DNA from: Legionellales bacterium
Lineage (GTDB): Bacteria; Pseudomonadota; Gammaproteobacteria; Legionellales; Legionellaceae
Length of the DNA: 8,541 bases
Direction of reading: 5' to 3'
Assembly: GCA_003489505.1 (NCBI GenBank)
Contig: DNMA01000144.1
Coordinates: forward strand, 1-8,541
Part shown: positions 1-6,342 of the stretch, one piece after another
Layout: every line of letters begins with the position of its first letter
How positions within the stretch are numbered: position 1 is the stretch's first letter
Notes under the pieces: generated by a model
Database searches by the model: none
What the model saw: only the letters and a program-made list of their open reading frames with translations
Told to the model about the DNA's origin: nothing
Program-made: the position numbers and the translations under genes

Positions 1-1
1 T

Positions 2-103
2 CCAAATTGGATGAAAGAAGTAGAGATCTGCAATTCATGTTGTACAAGTGCCTTATATCCACAACCTAAAGGAAGTGGTTTTACGGCGCATTTAATAAAT
101 TAA
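2..103 (+). CDS. C-terminal end of an unidentified protein (5' end outside window)
   Basis: An open frame of 33 codons enters from the left edge and stops at TAA 101-103. The visible residues include a Cys-rich stretch, EICNSCCTSALYP, followed by KGSGFTAHLIN at the C-terminus. No start is visible, so this could only be the tail of a longer gene. I do not recognise the family. The layout, with a Cys cluster, a Gly/Thr turn and a short hydrophobic end, loosely recalls the tail of the YfiH/polyphenol oxidase family, but this is too weak to name it. The frame is short enough to be open by chance in AT-rich DNA. One minus-strand frame is also open across bases 1-99, but it shows no ATG or GTG start. 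The gene would converge with the PAP2-like gene ending at 128. Confidence 0.4.
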   Translation, partial: PNWMKEVEICNSCCTSALYPQPKGSGFTAHLIN

Positions 104-127
104 GTCTAGGATGAATTAAAGAAATTG

Positions 128-703
128 CTAGTTTTTTTTAAATGCTTTCAAACTTAAGCGTAGATTGATGCTCAACATCAGCGTTAAAATACTATACGGC
201 ATGATGAAGTGACTAAAAAAATACTGATGTAGCCAGATATTACCTATCAATAGGGTGCTAATGATGAAAAGGATTAATTTGTGTTCTAAAAGCGGGGTAT
301 AAAAAAACAAGCATATCACTATCATCCCAGAGATAAAGCCACCCAATAATTCTAAAGGGGCGTGATAGTTTTGGTAAAAAATGGCCCAGGCAATGGCAGT
401 CAGTAAAAACCCATAAACCTTTTTATCAAGCAAATGAAGTGCGCACAAAGAACCATAAAAAACGGTAGCTATTTGTAGATGACCACTGGGAAAGGCAAAG
501 CCATTGCCAAGATGAGCCATTAAAGGAACTTGAAATAATAATTTAAGATTGGCATTGATTAACATACTGGAAGCACCAACGATGATGCTGGTTTGAAAGG
601 CATGAAATTGTTGGGTCATGAGTAATAAAAATAATATAAAAAACATAAAATAAATATTACCGATAAAACAAAATGTTTGAGATGAAAAATTAAGAATATC
701 CAT
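128..703 (-). CDS. PAP2-like (phosphatidic acid phosphatase type 2 superfamily) membrane protein
   Basis: A 191-residue, strongly hydrophobic protein with about five or six predicted membrane segments. The second PAP2 signature, FAFPSGH (residues 69-75, PSGH at 72-75), is clear. It is preceded by a Lys (K54) at the place of motif 1 and followed by NYHAPLELLGG (112-122), which matches the His part of motif 3, with H114 as the putative nucleophile. PAP2 enzymes hydrolyse lipid phosphates or pyrophosphates at the membrane, for example in phospholipid or undecaprenyl-phosphate metabolism. Motif 1 normally reads K-x6-RP and motif 3 SR-x5-H-x3-D. Here both Arg positions are replaced (L61 and I108) and the final Asp is Glu (E118), so catalysis is uncertain. 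The start at 703 is the first ATG in frame and lacks a clear Shine-Dalgarno sequence. Transcribed divergently from the ruvB-tol block. Family assignment is fairly secure; substrate unknown. Confidence 0.75.
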   Translation of the reverse strand: MDILNFSSQTFCFIGNIYFMFFILFLLLMTQQFHAFQTSIIVGASSMLINANLKLLFQVPLMAHLGNGFAFPSGHLQIATVFYGSLCALHLLDKKVYGFLLTAIAWAIFYQNYHAPLELLGGFISGMIVICLFFYTPLLEHKLILFIISTLLIGNIWLHQYFFSHFIMPYSILTLMLSINLRLSLKAFKKN

Positions 704-729
704 TATTTAAAAAACTTAAAAAAGAATTT

Positions 730-758
730 AATATGACATAGCTTCTCTGATTCATCAA
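730..758 (-). promoter_or_regulatory. Candidate promoter for the PAP2-like gene
   Basis: On the minus strand TTGATG (753-758) and CATATT (730-735) are separated by 17 bases, an acceptable sigma-70 layout. Transcription would start near 723, about 20 bases before the ATG at 703. Both boxes deviate from consensus and the area is AT-rich, so a chance match is possible. Confidence 0.35.
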
Positions 759-796
759 TTATTTAATTTTTTCTCAGCATAAGTGTGTGAAAAAAA

Positions 797-802
797 TATA
801 AT
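797..802 (+). promoter_or_regulatory. Candidate -10 box (TATAAT) upstream of ruvB
   Basis: A perfect TATAAT lies in the divergent intergenic region. No good -35 hexamer is seen at the ideal 16-18 base distance; TTCTCA (771-776) lies 20 bases upstream. A transcript would begin near 809, giving a leader of about 88 bases before the ruvB ATG at 897. This is the likeliest promoter of the ruvB-ybgC-tolQRAB-nuclease operon. Confidence 0.45.
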
Positions 803-855
803 TTCAATCTGAGCTGATTCTGATGGTGAAGTGAATTCTATTCTTGATTGTGCTG

Positions 856-864
856 TGTTAAAAT
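856..864 (+). promoter_or_regulatory. Second candidate promoter: extended -10 before ruvB
   Basis: TGTTAAAAT matches the extended -10 pattern (TG-N-TAnAAT type) and would start transcription near 871, just ahead of the ATG at 897. No -35 box is properly spaced. It matters because, if used, it would rule out the upstream GTG at 831 as the ruvB start. Confidence 0.25.
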
Positions 865-896
865 CTTTGGAATTCATTGAACGGAAAAAACATCAC

Positions 897-1904
897 ATGA
901 TTGAACATGACCGCATCATCACGAATCAGAGCACGGCAAATGAAGAAGTAATAGACCGTGCCATACGTCCTGTAAGTCTGGATGAATACATGGGTCAAGA
1001 GTCGGTTTGTCATCAACTCAAAATTTTCATTAAAGCTGCCATACAACGTCGTGAACCCCTTGATCATGTTTTATTATTTGGTCCTCCCGGATTAGGGAAA
1101 ACCACACTCGCCAATATTATTGCCCATGAAATGGGTGTCAGTGTTCGTCAAACCTCAGGACCTGTTCTTGAAAAGCCAGGTGATATCGCAGCTCTTTTAA
1201 CCAATCTTCAAGAAAATGATGTCTTATTCATTGATGAGATTCATCGTTTAAGTCCTGTTATTGAAGAAATTTTATATCCGGCCATGGAAGATTATAAGCT
1301 GGATATTATGATTGGAGAGGGGCCTGGTGCGCGAAGTATTAAATTGGATTTACCACCTTTTACTCTAGTGGGTGCGACCACTCGAGCAGGTTCTTTAACT
1401 TCGCCTTTACGTGATAGATTCGGTATTGTACAACGATTAGAATTTTATAGTGTTGAAAACTTGGTGAAAATTTTGACCCGCTCAGCCAAGCTCTTGCAGG
1501 TGCCAGCTGATGAAACGGGCATTTTTGAAATTGCCCGTCGTGCGCGTGGCACACCGCGTATTGCCAATCGATTATTACGCCGAGTACGAGATTTTGCACA
1601 AGTTGAAGCTGATGGGATGATTTCCCAAAACATCGCCCGTTCTGCATTAGATGTATTACAAGTCGATGAAGAAGGCTTTGATGTCATGGACAGAAAATTA
1701 CTGATTGCCGTGATTGAGCGCTTTGCTGGTGGGCCGGTGGGACTTGAAAGTATTGCCGCGGCCATTGGTGAAGAAAAAAATACGATTGAAGATGTTTTAG
1801 AGCCATTTTTAATTCAGCAAGGGTTTTTAATGCGTACCCCAAGAGGGCGAGTGGCCACTGAAAAATCTTATCAACATTTTGGCATACAGAGTAAAGTGAC
1901 ATGA
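897..1904 (+). CDS. ruvB: Holliday junction branch migration ATPase RuvB
   Basis: RuvB is the AAA+ hexameric motor that, loaded by RuvA, drives branch migration of Holliday junctions for RuvC cleavage in recombinational repair. Walker A GPPGLGKT is at residues 62-69, Walker B LFIDEIH at 110-116, sensor 1 GATTRAG at 159-165, the arginine-finger stretch SPLRDRFG around 169-176 (R174), and sensor 2 [10 protein letters not shown] at 217-226. A winged-helix DNA-binding domain follows (about 260-335, with DRKLL and RTPRGR). The length from ATG 897 is 335 residues, as in E. coli RuvB, whose N-terminus (MIEADR) matches MIEHDR here. A GTG at 831 in the same frame would add 22 residues (starting MNSILD) with no family support. 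The Shine-Dalgarno sequence at 897 is weak. First gene of the tol operon; its stop overlaps ybgC by 4 bases. No ruvA or ruvC is adjacent. Confidence 0.97.
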   Translation: MIEHDRIITNQSTANEEVIDRAIRPVSLDEYMGQESVCHQLKIFIKAAIQRREPLDHVLLFGPPGLGKTTLANIIAHEMGVSVRQTSGPVLEKPGDIAALLTNLQENDVLFIDEIHRLSPVIEEILYPAMEDYKLDIMIGEGPGARSIKLDLPPFTLVGATTRAGSLTSPLRDRFGIVQRLEFYSVENLVKILTRSAKLLQVPADETGIFEIARRARGTPRIANRLLRRVRDFAQVEADGMISQNIARSALDVLQVDEEGFDVMDRKLLIAVIERFAGGPVGLESIAAAIGEEKNTIEDVLEPFLIQQGFLMRTPRGRVATEKSYQHFGIQSKVT

Positions 1905-2284
1905 TAGAGTTTCGTGTTTACATGGAAGACACCGATATGATGGGCATTGTCTTCTACGCAAACTATTTAAAATTTTTTGAAAGAGCACGAACTGAATGGT
2001 TACGTGAGAGAGGATTTTGTTTATCTGTGCTTGCAAAAGAAGACATTTCTTTTGCTGTTCGCCATGTCGATATTGATTACATTGCACCTGCTCGAATCGA
2101 CGATATCTTAATTCTTGAAACAGATGTTTTGCAAACTGGCTTTTGTCAGTTACAATTCAAACAAAAAATGATGCTACAAGACCAAAAGCTGCTTGCACAA
2201 GCGCATGTCGATGTAGTCTGTGTTAACCAAAATATGATGCCAAGACGTTTGCCAAGGCAAATTTGTAAGGAGTGTTTAAAATGA
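1901..2284 (+). CDS. ybgC: Acyl-CoA thioesterase YbgC (Tol-Pal associated hotdog protein)
   Basis: A 127-residue single hotdog-fold protein. The N-terminal motif [20 protein letters not shown] (residues 7-26) is the 4-hydroxybenzoyl-CoA thioesterase/YbgC signature. D12 corresponds to the catalytic Asp18 of E. coli YbgC. The following helix reads [13 protein letters not shown]. The E. coli His in the following YHASY segment is Asn here (N21 in YANY), a common variant in the family. YbgC proteins hydrolyse acyl-CoA thioesters in the cytoplasm and are linked to phospholipid metabolism at the inner membrane. Their usual place is directly before tolQ, as here. The ATG overlaps the ruvB stop (ATGA), and its own TGA overlaps the tolQ ATG (ATGA), so it is probably translationally coupled on both sides. 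Confidence 0.95.
   Translation: MIEFRVYMEDTDMMGIVFYANYLKFFERARTEWLRERGFCLSVLAKEDISFAVRHVDIDYIAPARIDDILILETDVLQTGFCQLQFKQKMMLQDQKLLAQAHVDVVCVNQNMMPRRLPRQICKECLK
2267..2272 (+). promoter_or_regulatory. Shine-Dalgarno site fixing the tolQ start
   Basis: AAGGAG lies 8 bases before ATG 2281, the strongest ribosome-binding site in the operon. It favours ATG 2281 over the in-frame GTG at 2272, whose first base is part of the site itself. It lies inside the 3' end of ybgC. Confidence 0.8.
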
Positions 2285-2943
2285 GTGCGCCTACCAGTGT
2301 AATAGGTTATTTTTTCCAAGCCGGCTGGGTTGTGAAGTCAGTGATGACAATGTTATTAGTTGCATCTGTGATATCTTGGGGTTTAATTATTCAAAGAATC
2401 ATGTTCTTTAAACAAAAAATGGCTGATTATCAGTCATTTAATCGTCGATTTTGGGGAAGTACCGATTTAAGCCGTTTATTTAGTGATGTCGATAATAATG
2501 TTGAAACACGTTTAGGCATTGCTGCAATTTTTCATTCAGGCTTTAAAGAGTTATTACGTCTTCGTCAACAAAGTGTTCGTTCTTTAGAAACTATCCAACG
2601 CGTAATGCAAATTAGTTATGCCAAAGAAGCAGAAGCTTTAGAGCAGCATTTGTCGGTGTTTGCCTCTATCGGTTCTTTAGCACCTTACATTGGCCTATTT
2701 GGTACCGTGTGGGGGATTATGACTTCTTTCCAAGCTTTAGGACAAGCCTCACAAGCAACAATTGCCATGGTTGCGCCCGGGATTGCAGAAGCTTTAGTCG
2801 CAACAGCTATGGGTCTTTTTACAGCGATTCCTGCAGTGATTGCCTACAATCGCTTTAGCCAAAGCTGTGAAACATTATTGAGTCGTTATGCCTTATTCCA
2901 AGAAGAATTAATGGCTTTGATTTCTGAGCAAGCTTCACGATAG
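2281..2943 (+). CDS. tolQ: Tol-Pal system inner-membrane motor protein TolQ
   Basis: A 220-residue member of the TolQ/ExbB/MotA proton-channel family; with TolR it uses the proton motive force to energise TolA. Three membrane segments are visible: about 17-40, 127-149 and 163-190, with the large cytoplasmic loop (about 41-126) between the first two, as in E. coli TolQ. The conserved APYIGLFGTVWGIM (134-147) and GIAEALVATAMGLFTAIPA (167-185) carry the two pore threonines, T142 and T175, equivalent to E. coli T145 and T178. The length is near the 230 residues of E. coli. Start at ATG 2281, backed by AAGGAG; its first four bases are shared with the ybgC stop. tolR follows after 11 bases. Confidence 0.97.
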   Translation: MSAPTSVIGYFFQAGWVVKSVMTMLLVASVISWGLIIQRIMFFKQKMADYQSFNRRFWGSTDLSRLFSDVDNNVETRLGIAAIFHSGFKELLRLRQQSVRSLETIQRVMQISYAKEAEALEQHLSVFASIGSLAPYIGLFGTVWGIMTSFQALGQASQATIAMVAPGIAEALVATAMGLFTAIPAVIAYNRFSQSCETLLSRYALFQEELMALISEQASR

Positions 2944-2954
2944 GAAGATTTTTC

Positions 2955-3410
2955 ATGAATATTCATCAGATGAAAGGACAAAGAAAACGTCCTATAGCTG
3001 AAATTAATGTGGTGCCTTACATTGACGTGATGTTGGTGCTTTTAGTGATTTTTATGATTACAGCTCCCATTTTAAGTCAAGGGATTCAGGTGGAATTACC
3101 GAAAGTCGCCTCAGAGCAAGTTCCTACCGCAGATAGAGAACCCATTATTGTTTCAGTCAATCAACAAGGACAACTCTTTTTAAATGTCAGTGACTCGCCC
3201 GAATCTCCTATGGAACCCAATGCCTTACAAGTTCGCGTGGCAGCTGAATTGGGATTGGCAAAACAAAACCATGAAAAGGTCAATGTTTTAGTCAAAGGGG
3301 ATGCAGGGGTTCCTTATGGTCAAGTGGTGACAGCGATGGGGCTTTTAAAGCAAGCTGGCGCTGAACAAGTTGGCCTCATGACTGATAATAATCCTTCGGA
3401 GAATGCATGA
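2955..3410 (+). CDS. tolR: Tol-Pal system protein TolR
   Basis: A 151-residue member of the TolR/ExbD family, a bitopic inner-membrane protein with a periplasmic domain. The basic N-terminus is followed by INVVPYIDVMLVLLVIFM (17-34) within a single membrane helix (about 22-42). D24 is the proton-carrying Asp equivalent to E. coli TolR D23. The periplasmic part (about 44-151) has the expected elements, including VLVKGDAGVPYGQVVTAMGL. Start ATG 2955 is preceded by AGGAAG (2942-2947) at 7 bases, which overlaps the tolQ stop. The TGA stop overlaps the tolA ATG by 4 bases. It stoichiometrically partners TolQ in the motor complex. Confidence 0.97.
   Translation: MNIHQMKGQRKRPIAEINVVPYIDVMLVLLVIFMITAPILSQGIQVELPKVASEQVPTADREPIIVSVNQQGQLFLNVSDSPESPMEPNALQVRVAAELGLAKQNHEKVNVLVKGDAGVPYGQVVTAMGLLKQAGAEQVGLMTDNNPSENA
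3398..3401 (+). promoter_or_regulatory. Shine-Dalgarno site of tolA with two stacked ATG codons
   Basis: GGAG lies 5 bases before ATG 3407 and 8 bases before ATG 3410 (sequence ATGATG). The longer spacing is nearer the usual optimum, so ATG 3410 may be the real start, making TolA one residue shorter. ATG 3407 gives the ATGA overlap seen elsewhere in this operon. Confidence 0.55.
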
Positions 3411-4303
3411 TGATTTCTTATTCACGTTCCTTTGGGGTTTCAGCAGGTCTTCATTTGAGTTTATTGATCTTGATGTTATGGCAGCCTCATAGCACCCAAC
3501 CGGTTTTAGAAGCCAATGAGCATTCTAACATGCCTCAACAAACCGCCGCACCTGCAACACCTGCTCCCATTCAGGCAGTGAGTGTTGATGCCCAAGAAGT
3601 TGAGCAGGCCATGAAAAAAATTCAGGCACAAAAAGAACAAGCCAAAGCTCAAGAAATGCAACATCAAAGAATGCTCGCGCAAGAAGCGGCTCGTGCAAAA
3701 GCTGCAAAACTGGCTGAAATGAAGCATCTTAAAGCTTTACAAGAACAGGCAGCGGCTTTAAAAGTACAACAAGCCAAAATGCAAGAAGAAGCTAAAAAAT
3801 TAGCTGAGAAAAAGAAACAACAAGAAAAACAACTGGCTGATATGAAGGTCAAACAACAAGCTGAGACAGAAAGACTGGCTAAGCTTGAAAAAGACCGCGT
3901 GGCAGAACAAGAACGTATTAACAAAGCTAAATCGGTAGAATTGGCAAAAGCACAAGCGGCTCAAGTTGCTCAAGCGAAAGCGCAAACTCAAGCAGCCGAA
4001 CAGCGTATGGCAGGAGAGGTCGACCGTTACAAAGCATTAATTTTAAATGCAATTCGTGATCAATGGATTTTACCGGAAAATGTTGATCCGAATCTTTCCA
4101 GCCAATTTGTGATTCGTTTAGCGCCAACAGGGGCGGTATTGGATGTGCATTTATCACGCAGTAGTGGTGATAGTATTTTAGATAGATCAGCGCAAGCAGC
4201 TATTTTCAAAGCATCTCCATTGCCTGTGCCACATGATGCAAATACTTTTAATATGTTCAGACAAATTACATTAACAGTTAGACCTAGTAATGCTAGGGGG
4301 TAA
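3407..4303 (+). CDS. tolA: Cell envelope integrity protein TolA
   Basis: A 298-residue protein with the three TolA domains. Domain I is one N-terminal membrane helix (about 9-25) with the S-x3-H motif (S12, H16) matching E. coli S18/H22, through which TolA senses the TolQR motor. A Pro/Ala-rich linker (about 41-58) leads to domain II, an Ala/Gln/Lys/Glu-rich helix (about 63-200), clearly shorter than the E. coli one (421 residues in all). Domain III (about 201-298) has YKALILNAIRDQW and the VxLxRSSGD region, the part that contacts TolB and Pal. The protein has no cysteine, so the domain III disulfide of E. coli is absent. The domain II DNA is biased toward AAA/CAA/GAA codons, as expected for its composition. 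It overlaps tolR by 4 bases; tolB follows after 9. Confidence 0.95.
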   Translation: MMISYSRSFGVSAGLHLSLLILMLWQPHSTQPVLEANEHSNMPQQTAAPATPAPIQAVSVDAQEVEQAMKKIQAQKEQAKAQEMQHQRMLAQEAARAKAAKLAEMKHLKALQEQAAALKVQQAKMQEEAKKLAEKKKQQEKQLADMKVKQQAETERLAKLEKDRVAEQERINKAKSVELAKAQAAQVAQAKAQTQAAEQRMAGEVDRYKALILNAIRDQWILPENVDPNLSSQFVIRLAPTGAVLDVHLSRSSGDSILDRSAQAAIFKASPLPVPHDANTFNMFRQITLTVRPSNARG

Positions 4304-4312
4304 AGGTTCAAA

Positions 4313-5572
4313 ATGAAAAAATTATGGTGTATCGCTTTATTCATGGTGAGTCAATGGTCTTGGGCTATTGATTTAGAGTTAACGCAAGGGATTAATGCTG
4401 CCATTCCAATGGCCATTGAAGTACAAAATCCCGATGCCAATGCAACAGAAATGGCAGGCATTGTTAAAAATGACTTTCGTTTCAGTGGGCAATTTCGAAT
4501 GGTTGAAGCTGGTAGTGGCTTTAATGCCCAGCCTTGGGAAGTTTGGCAACGCTATGGGGCAGATCATGTTTTAAATCTGCAAATCATTCCCCAAGGTGGT
4601 GACCGCTACACCGTTGCTTATCAATTAAAAGATGTGGCACTTCGTGGACAAGTCAGTATCCAACAAAAATTTGATATTTCTTCTCGTCAAATGCGAGCCT
4701 TAAGTCATCACATAGCCGATGAAGTTTATCGACAATTAACAGGCCTTCGCGGTGTATTTTCCACTAAACTTGCTTATATCAAAGTACAGCGCTCTACCAG
4801 TAGTTCGCGCTATAGTTTGGAAGTTGCTGATTTAGATGGTTACAATCCTCGTCAATTATTGGTTTCAACCGAGCCCATTATGTCACCCACCTGGTCGCCA
4901 GATGGTCACTCGATTGCTTATGTATCTTTTGAAAACCGTAAACCACAAATTTATCAAGTATTGGTAGAAAATGGCCAAAGACGTTTAATCACCAACTTTG
5001 AAGGGATTAATGGTGCACCGGCTTGGTCACCGGATGGTCGTCAAATGGCAGTGGTTTTATCGAAATCCGGTAGCCCTAAAATATATTTAGTAGATATTTC
5101 AAATGGTGCCATGAAGCAGGTGACATTTGGAAGTTCAATTGACACAGAACCACGCTTTACCGCTGATGGCCATTCTATTGTCTTTACCTCTGGTCGTGGT
5201 GGTAGCCCACAAATTTATCGTCTTTCATTAGCCGATGGAAGCATTACCCGTTTAACTTATGATGGTAATTATAATGCTCGTCCTGCAATGACTCCTAATA
5301 ATCAAGACTTAGTCATGATTCATCGTCAAGATGATAGAAGCTTCAATATTGGTGTACAGCATGTGGGTTCTACACAAATTATTCCGATTACTCATTCGCC
5401 AATGGATGAATCACCCAGTGTTGCGCCTAATGGTAAAATGGTTGTTTATGCAACAACCGTGGGTCATCAAGGTATGCTAGGAATTGCCTCAATCGATGGC
5501 GCTGTACAAATTCGTCTACCCGCTCGTGATGGCGATGTGCAAGAACCTGCTTGGTCACCTTTCTTAGGATGA
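4313..5572 (+). CDS. tolB: Tol-Pal system periplasmic beta-propeller protein TolB
   Basis: A 419-residue exported protein. The signal peptide is residues 1-18 (MKKLW..., then a hydrophobic core, probable cleavage after SWA before IDLEL). An N-terminal alpha/beta domain (about 20-150) precedes a six-bladed propeller. Its repeat signature (WSPDG and variants) has its aromatic or hydrophobic residue at 194, 238, 282, 326, 370 and 414, exactly 44 residues apart, with the last copy closing the propeller at the C-terminus (PAWSPFLG). TolB links TolA to the outer-membrane lipoprotein Pal during envelope constriction. A Shine-Dalgarno AAAGG (4302-4306) precedes ATG 4313 by 6 bases. pal normally follows tolB; here a nuclease gene overlaps its stop instead. 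Confidence 0.97.
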   Translation: MKKLWCIALFMVSQWSWAIDLELTQGINAAIPMAIEVQNPDANATEMAGIVKNDFRFSGQFRMVEAGSGFNAQPWEVWQRYGADHVLNLQIIPQGGDRYTVAYQLKDVALRGQVSIQQKFDISSRQMRALSHHIADEVYRQLTGLRGVFSTKLAYIKVQRSTSSSRYSLEVADLDGYNPRQLLVSTEPIMSPTWSPDGHSIAYVSFENRKPQIYQVLVENGQRRLITNFEGINGAPAWSPDGRQMAVVLSKSGSPKIYLVDISNGAMKQVTFGSSIDTEPRFTADGHSIVFTSGRGGSPQIYRLSLADGSITRLTYDGNYNARPAMTPNNQDLVMIHRQDDRSFNIGVQHVGSTQIIPITHSPMDESPSVAPNGKMVVYATTVGHQGMLGIASIDGAVQIRLPARDGDVQEPAWSPFLG

Positions 5573-6342
5573 TCAAATTTCTTTTCCTGTTTGGTATTTC
5601 AAGCCTGACGATGGCTTGGAATGCCAAAGGACATCAACTCGTCGCTGAATTGGCTTTGACTGATGTCAAACCCGAAACCAAACGTTTACTTCAAAAAGAA
5701 TTTCATATAGCTAATACAGATATTTATCATGTTGCCACTTGGATGGATGATGTGCGTCGAGATAGGCAGTATGCCCATCTTCGTTATCAACATTATATTA
5801 ATCTTTCATTTGGGCAGGCTTCACGTTTTCCTAAACAATATCCGAAGCAAAATGCCTTAACAGCCATTGAGTCGGCACGCCAAGTTTTACTAAATCCAGC
5901 ATCTAGTCAGCCAGAGAAAATCATGGCTTTAAGAATTTTAATTCATGTGATAGCAGATATTCACCAACCTTTGCATGTGGTTTCTTATTATTCTAAACGT
6001 TACCCACATGGCGATAAAGGCGGAAATTTATACCTTCTCCCAAAAGTTAAAAACTATCATCATCTCCATCAGTTCTGGGATGATGGGGCAGGTTATTTAT
6101 CTCAGGCAAAATTATCTGATTTTTCAGCAAATGCTTGTAAAAATGACTCATTATTGCCATTTCAATGGGTACAAGATAGTTATGCGATTGCGGTACATGA
6201 GGTGTATTTTCCACCTTATTCAAAAGTGAAAATGCAAAGTTATCAGTTGAAATCTCAAGGTGTTGCAAAACTACAAATTCAAAAAGCGGCCTGTCATCTG
6301 GCCGCTTATTTAGATGATATCTATTCAAACGCCAGGACTTAA
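5569..6342 (+). CDS. Secreted S1/P1-type zinc-dependent nuclease
   Basis: A 257-residue exported enzyme of the S1/P1 nuclease family, which cleaves single-stranded DNA and RNA (some members also act as 3'-nucleotidases) with three Zn ions. The signal peptide is residues 1-16 with cleavage after TMA, leaving Trp17 as the mature N-terminus, as P1 requires because Trp1 itself binds zinc. Predicted ligands by precursor numbering: W17 and H22 (WNAKGH), D60 (TWMDDVR), H75 (YQHYINL), H126, D130 and H136 ([11 protein letters not shown]), H167 and D171 (LHQFWD); the GDKGGN loop is at 148-153. C190 and C242 could form a disulfide. ATG 5569 overlaps the tolB stop (ATGA) and has no properly spaced Shine-Dalgarno site, suggesting translational coupling. 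An alternative TTG at 5551 is unlikely. Its 3' end overlaps the opposing gene by 18 bases. Probable role: nucleic acid scavenging in the periplasm or outside the cell (inferred). Confidence 0.93.
   Translation: MIKFLFLFGISSLTMAWNAKGHQLVAELALTDVKPETKRLLQKEFHIANTDIYHVATWMDDVRRDRQYAHLRYQHYINLSFGQASRFPKQYPKQNALTAIESARQVLLNPASSQPEKIMALRILIHVIADIHQPLHVVSYYSKRYPHGDKGGNLYLLPKVKNYHHLHQFWDDGAGYLSQAKLSDFSANACKNDSLLPFQWVQDSYAIAVHEVYFPPYSKVKMQSYQLKSQGVAKLQIQKAACHLAAYLDDIYSNART
6281..6307 (-). terminator. Intrinsic terminator of the leftward operon, inside the nuclease gene
   Basis: AAGCGGCC (6284-6291) and GGCCGCTT (6300-6307) form a perfect 8-bp stem with an 8-base loop. Read on the minus strand, the stem is followed directly by TTTTT (complement of 6281-6285), which overlaps the stem's end. 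This is a standard Rho-independent terminator 18 bases beyond the stop of the 606-residue gene. On the plus strand the hairpin is followed by only TTATTTA, so it may work weakly in that direction. It lies within nuclease codons 239-246. Confidence 0.75.

Noticed and set aside
1..99. Minus-strand frame open across the left edge
   Set aside because: It has no ATG or GTG start after the stop at 100-102 and no ribosome-binding site, so the plus-strand tail is the better reading.
106..139. Possible plus-strand terminator: CTAG repeats followed by an eight-T tract
   Set aside because: The stem is only about 4 bp with a long loop, and the T tract is explained by the Lys codons at the end of the PAP2-like gene.
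831..896. In-frame GTG start giving RuvB a 22-residue N-terminal extension
   Set aside because: The family starts at the MIExDR motif, encoded from ATG 897, which gives the usual length; the extension has no family support or well-spaced ribosome-binding site.
1445..1765. Minus-strand open frame of 106 codons inside ruvB
   Set aside because: It lies wholly within the conserved ruvB frame, has a low-complexity translation and no promoter or ribosome-binding site; a shadow frame.
3664..3924. Minus-strand Cys/Ser/Phe-rich open frame opposite tolA domain II
   Set aside because: It is the antisense reading of the Ala/Lys/Gln/Glu-rich helix; such composition creates long empty frames on the other strand.
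5551..5568. TTG start of the nuclease, six residues upstream
   Set aside because: ATG 5569 gives a normal signal peptide and the ATGA overlap pattern; the TTG has no Shine-Dalgarno site.
5975..6229. Plus-strand 84-codon frame inside the nuclease gene
   Set aside because: It runs in another frame over the conserved zinc-ligand region, so the nuclease frame explains the sequence.
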